This document shows positions 6,271 through 8,969 of a stretch of 8,969 bases of DNA, one piece after another. A program made the position numbers and the translations under genes. Origin of the DNA: CAYZUE01 sp964481825 (GTDB lineage: Archaea > Hydrothermarchaeota > Hydrothermarchaeia > Hydrothermarchaeales > JALUUU01); NCBI GenBank assembly GCA_964481825.1, contig CAYZUE010000052.1:1-8969 (forward strand), given 5' to 3'. Every line of letters begins with the position of its first letter. The stretch's first letter is position 1. The notes below the pieces were generated by a model. That model was not told the origin of the DNA, made no database searches, and was given only the letters and a program-made list of their open reading frames with translations.

Positions 6271-8517
6271 TTAAAAGCTACTCTGTTCATGTCCTTTCAT
6301 AATGCATTCCAACTTACCTTCAGTGTACCCAAATGGCAGAAGTAGACTCTCCAGTGATTTGATAAGGTGCTTTGTATAAAATTCTATATCATACTTGTCA
6401 CCAGCTTCATACGTTTTAGCTACTTTAATCTTATTCTGATAGTTCTGTGATTTATGGTCTGTTACGATGTATTGTATTTGTTGCCCTGGATGGACTTTTA
6501 AACCCTTTTTCTTCAATTGGAGCATTGCTGCGTATGAGAAGTTGTTAACTCGGTAATCAGTGATGTCTTTAGAAGCTGTTACTTTGTATATTAGAGTTTC
6601 AGGACTAATCCTATCTGTTTTTAATTGTTCAGTATATTTTTTTAATATCTTGAACGTCCTTGGTAATATTGTATAAAACTCATCTATACTTTTTGCTTCT
6701 GCTAATTTCATCAGGGCATCTTCTTGGAATCTAGTAATTATTAGTGGTGTATTTTTCATTCGCATTTCCACCCCTCTAACTTTTAACTTTCCATTCTTAA
6801 AGATCCCATAATATCGGTTCAGTGCTCCAGCACCATTACGTCTATTTGGCAGGAATACTATCCATCTGTAGCAACCTTCTATATTAATGTCTATACCTAC
6901 CTTTAACGATATAATCTTGCAAAGTTCTTCTAAGTCTTCAATGTTTGCATTTCTTTTAATCCACAAAGAATCTATTAATCCATGCAGCACTTCAAAATCG
7001 AAGTATTCTGCTATCTCTTTCGCTGTGAGTAGTAAATCTCTTCCATACGCACATATTGCTTCATGACTTTCGATGCGTCCGAATCGAGCATTTCGATATC
7101 CTTGATATCCGAAGGAGGTTATTAATAGCCATTTTAGGATGCTTTGTCGCTGTCGGTAGACCTCCTTTTTATTGCTACTTGTATTTTTCATTAGTTTTTT
7201 ATATTTAAATCTCCTTTTGATAATTGGTTTTAAAACCTTTGGCACTAATCCAATTCTCTTCTCGCAAATATTATAGCCTAATACAGGTACCTTCTGCTTT
7301 GTATTTTTACAACATTTACAAAGTACAGTTTCAGGGGATATGTTGTAATTTACCATTATATTAGGGTACATTGAAGAGAAGTCTAACTCTGTAACATTAT
7401 CATGTATCCCTACATCTGGATCAAATATGTATCCTCCATGATCAGATAGTAGCAGCTTCCATGCTGTTTTGAAGTATTCAGGGCTCTGTATCTTCCATGG
7501 TACCAGAACATCCTGTTCAATAGCATAGCGTAGTTGCATACTGGTAATAGCATTTCCAGGACTCATTCGAGATAGCATCTGCAAAGGTATTCCTGCGAAT
7601 CTTGATAAATCAACTAAACCTTGAATTCCACTCTCTCTGAACAAAAATTGGCTTCGGTCTAGGTGTACTCTGCCTTTCAAGGCATAAGATGGAGGTTTGT
7701 ATACAACTCTACCATAAGTGAAATATGTTTGACCTTCCCTGTTCTCCCAAGTTTTATAAGAATACAATTCTCTGTCTAGTTTAAATGCTTTATTGAGCTC
7801 ATTAATATTAGCTCTGTAATATAAGTAAGGTATGTCAGTTGAATCCCCTTTGTCAGTGTATATTACGTCAGGATCTAGATTATTAATAGTTGCAATAAAA
7901 TCTGTTAAAATACTTGTTTCATCCCCTTCTAAGATTAAGGTCCCATCAGCGGATATGAGGGTTATACTCTCTATAGGTGAATCGAATTTAGTTATCCCCC
8001 CATATTTTTCTACTTCTACTTTAAAGTACACTTTTCTGATTTTAGGATATTGATAATGAACTTTTGTTGGATCTTCTAGAGGTATATATTTTAGTCCATT
8101 GATAGTCTTTTCAACAGATAGTAATAGCATGGGGGCTATCTTTTTATCATATAGATAGTGTAACGCTAAATCTATATCCACGTTGAAGAGGGTATAATGA
8201 TGGAGTTCCCCTAGCTCATTTATTTTCTTTGCTATCCTGTGTAGTTTTGAGTACTCTGATACTCCAATTCTTATCAAATTCTTTGGAATCGTACCATCTA
8301 ATTGTTGTTTTTTTTCATCGTAGGATATACTACAGATACTTTGAAAAGGGAATAAATCTTTTAATAATTCATTAATCTTATGCTTAGTACCACTGACATA
8401 GAAGCTAGGGGTAAAAGTATCTGTTACTCTAATGGATTTTCCTTTTTCATTCTTGAGCCAAATAACCATTTCATTACGGTTATAATCCGGGTAAATATCG
8501 AGAATCCAAGCGTTCAT
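6271..8517 (-). CDS. Divergent family-B DNA polymerase, PolB2-like, with degenerate exonuclease domain
   Basis: This 748-residue protein is close to the usual 750-800 of archaeal PolB enzymes. Polymerase motif A is DFSSMYPNI at 379-387 (catalytic D379). Motif B is K462-WLLITSFGY to 471, followed by YRNARFG. Motif C is HGLIDS at 512-517, where the usual YGDTDS has lost its first Asp but keeps the metal-binding D516. KVRGVE at 579-584 is the DNA-contact motif. The exonuclease domain (about 160-300) is eroded: FKVE stands where FDIE is expected, TDKGDSTD where YNxxxFD is expected, and FLFRE where YxxxD is expected. Cysteines C400, C402, C403 and C418 may bind zinc. I infer a non-proofreading repair or translesion polymerase; the related Sulfolobus Dpo2 (PolB2) has been linked to damage-induced mutagenesis. 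Start ATG 8517 shares its A with the upstream TGA and follows AAAGGA at good spacing; a TTG one codon earlier is less likely. Confidence 0.88.
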   Translation of the reverse strand: MNAWILDIYPDYNRNEMVIWLKNEKGKSIRVTDTFTPSFYVSGTKHKINELLKDLFPFQSICSISYDEKKQQLDGTIPKNLIRIGVSEYSKLHRIAKKINELGELHHYTLFNVDIDLALHYLYDKKIAPMLLLSVEKTINGLKYIPLEDPTKVHYQYPKIRKVYFKVEVEKYGGITKFDSPIESITLISADGTLILEGDETSILTDFIATINNLDPDVIYTDKGDSTDIPYLYYRANINELNKAFKLDRELYSYKTWENREGQTYFTYGRVVYKPPSYALKGRVHLDRSQFLFRESGIQGLVDLSRFAGIPLQMLSRMSPGNAITSMQLRYAIEQDVLVPWKIQSPEYFKTAWKLLLSDHGGYIFDPDVGIHDNVTELDFSSMYPNIMVNYNISPETVLCKCCKNTKQKVPVLGYNICEKRIGLVPKVLKPIIKRRFKYKKLMKNTSSNKKEVYRQRQSILKWLLITSFGYQGYRNARFGRIESHEAICAYGRDLLLTAKEIAEYFDFEVLHGLIDSLWIKRNANIEDLEELCKIISLKVGIDINIEGCYRWIVFLPNRRNGAGALNRYYGIFKNGKLKVRGVEMRMKNTPLIITRFQEDALMKLAEAKSIDEFYTILPRTFKILKKYTEQLKTDRISPETLIYKVTASKDITDYRVNNFSYAAMLQLKKKGLKVHPGQQIQYIVTDHKSQNYQNKIKVAKTYEAGDKYDIEFYTKHLIKSLESLLLPFGYTEGKLECIMKGHEQSSF

Positions 8518-8759
8518 CAATATTTTCCTTTTTTAATCTCTTTCAGCTCTTTCTTTAGTTCTAGAAGTATACTAATAACCATGGATTCAAATATATTCGC
8601 CGATATGTGATACCCTGCTGCTGAACTGTGGCATCTAGCATGCAGTATTAGTTCATCGAATATTTCCTGATCTCTTTTCCTTAAAGCCCTTCTATAGTCT
8701 TTCCATCCTACTATTTCTTTATCAAGAATTGTTCTGTATGTTGCAATGGTCCTTCCCAT
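8517..8759 (-). CDS. Small conserved archaeal MGRT protein next to PolB2 (function unknown)
   Basis: An 80-residue, mostly helical and strongly charged protein with no signal peptide or membrane segment. It begins MGRTIATYRTIL and contains WKDYRRALRKRDQEIFDEL (19-37), then ARCHSSAAGYH (41-51) and an amphipathic helix SILLELKKELKEIKK (63-77). From memory it resembles a family of short archaeal proteins that start MGRT and carry an RRAL..-D...FD pattern; I cannot verify the family name. C43 and H44 are too few for an obvious metal site. Its position between a RecA-like ATPase and a PolB2-type polymerase, with one-base overlaps on both sides (TAATG and TGATG), makes it a candidate polymerase accessory subunit or adaptor. 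GGGAGAG upstream serves as ribosome-binding site. Confidence 0.8.
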   Translation of the reverse strand: MGRTIATYRTILDKEIVGWKDYRRALRKRDQEIFDELILHARCHSSAAGYHISANIFESMVISILLELKKELKEIKKGKY

Positions 8760-8969
8760 TACATCTCTCTCCCATAATCTTCAAGAATACTCTGCATACT
8801 AAAATTGGGAAATAGATTAGCGTTCGTTGGTCTTATATTAAAATCACTTTCTATAGTCGTTCTCATAATTGGTTTTCTGAGGTTATTGATATCTATAATA
8901 AAATCCGCAGCGTCTTCTAATAGTGGTAAATAATCCCTACTTCCTGTGGTATGGGTAACTAATAAGGGA
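8759..8969 (-). CDS. C-terminal fragment of a probable RecA/RAD55-superfamily ATPase
   Basis: The last 69 residues of a gene that begins beyond the right edge are readable in one open frame ending in TAA at 8761-8759. The fragment starts with LLVTHTTGSRDYLPLLEDAAD and goes on to FIIDINNLRKP. This looks like the strand ending in a T-H pair, followed by the loop and 'AD-x-I-I-x-I' strand, of RAD55/KaiC-like RecA-superfamily ATPases. The Walker A and B motifs lie outside, so neither the family nor catalytic competence can be confirmed. The tail ILEDYGREM is hydrophilic. The stop overlaps the next ATG by one base, so it is co-translated with the MGRT protein and PolB2. It could instead be another nucleotide-binding protein. 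Confidence 0.55.
   Translation of the reverse strand, partial: PLLVTHTTGSRDYLPLLEDAADFIIDINNLRKPIMRTTIESDFNIRPTNANLFPNFSMQSILEDYGREM

Noticed and set aside
8518..8520. TTG at 8520 as the polymerase start
   Set aside because: The adjacent ATG at 8517 has better spacing to AAAGGA and gives the same stop/start overlap style as the preceding gene pair.
7832..8610. Plus-strand open frames opposite the polymerase and MGRT genes
   Set aside because: They are shadows of the minus-strand coding frames, with composition reflecting the reverse complement.
5755..8969. Casposon or viral replication module (PolB plus nuclease)
   Set aside because: There is no Cas1, no terminal inverted repeats and no target-site duplication in view. 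The neighbouring genes look chromosomal, and base composition does not change visibly across the boundary.

Overview
This AT-rich window reads as archaeal chromosome. A divergent archaeal family-B DNA polymerase, an MGRT-type small protein, archaeal TATA boxes, a poly-T terminator, a possibly leaderless transcript and several TTG/GTG starts all point that way. The lineage cannot be fixed from sequence alone; an uncultured mesophilic group such as an Asgard or Bathyarchaeia-like archaeon is possible. Every gene I can support lies on the minus strand, so transcription runs from high to low coordinates. I see no tRNA, rRNA, CRISPR array, insertion sequence or long repeat.

Region 1 (8969 to 5755) is a tightly packed DNA-repair-like cassette. 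It holds the C-terminus of a probable RecA/RAD55-superfamily ATPase, an 80-residue MGRT protein, a divergent PolB2-like DNA polymerase and a small PD-(D/E)XK nuclease. The first three genes are joined by one-base stop/start overlaps (TAATG, TGATG); the nuclease follows after 24 bases. The polymerase keeps both catalytic aspartates. It has lost the first Asp of the usual DTD motif and most proofreading exonuclease residues, which suggests a non-proofreading repair or translesion polymerase.

Region 2 (5660 to 1168) is an ABC-transporter operon with its own TATA box. It encodes two paralogous SsuC/TauC-type permeases, two paralogous ATPases and a COG0523/CobW-type G3E GTPase, and ends at a T8 tract. 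No substrate-binding protein is present. The sequence deviations in the two ATPases fall on the same composite nucleotide site, as in asymmetric heterodimeric transporters. The substrate is unknown; the CobW neighbour hints at a metal or cofactor connection.

Region 3 (1160 to 1) starts a separate transcript with a well-placed TATA box. It encodes a pyruvate-oxidase/acetolactate-synthase-type TPP enzyme fused at its N-terminus to a rubredoxin-like domain. The gene runs off the left edge, so the C-terminal TPP-binding domain is not visible.
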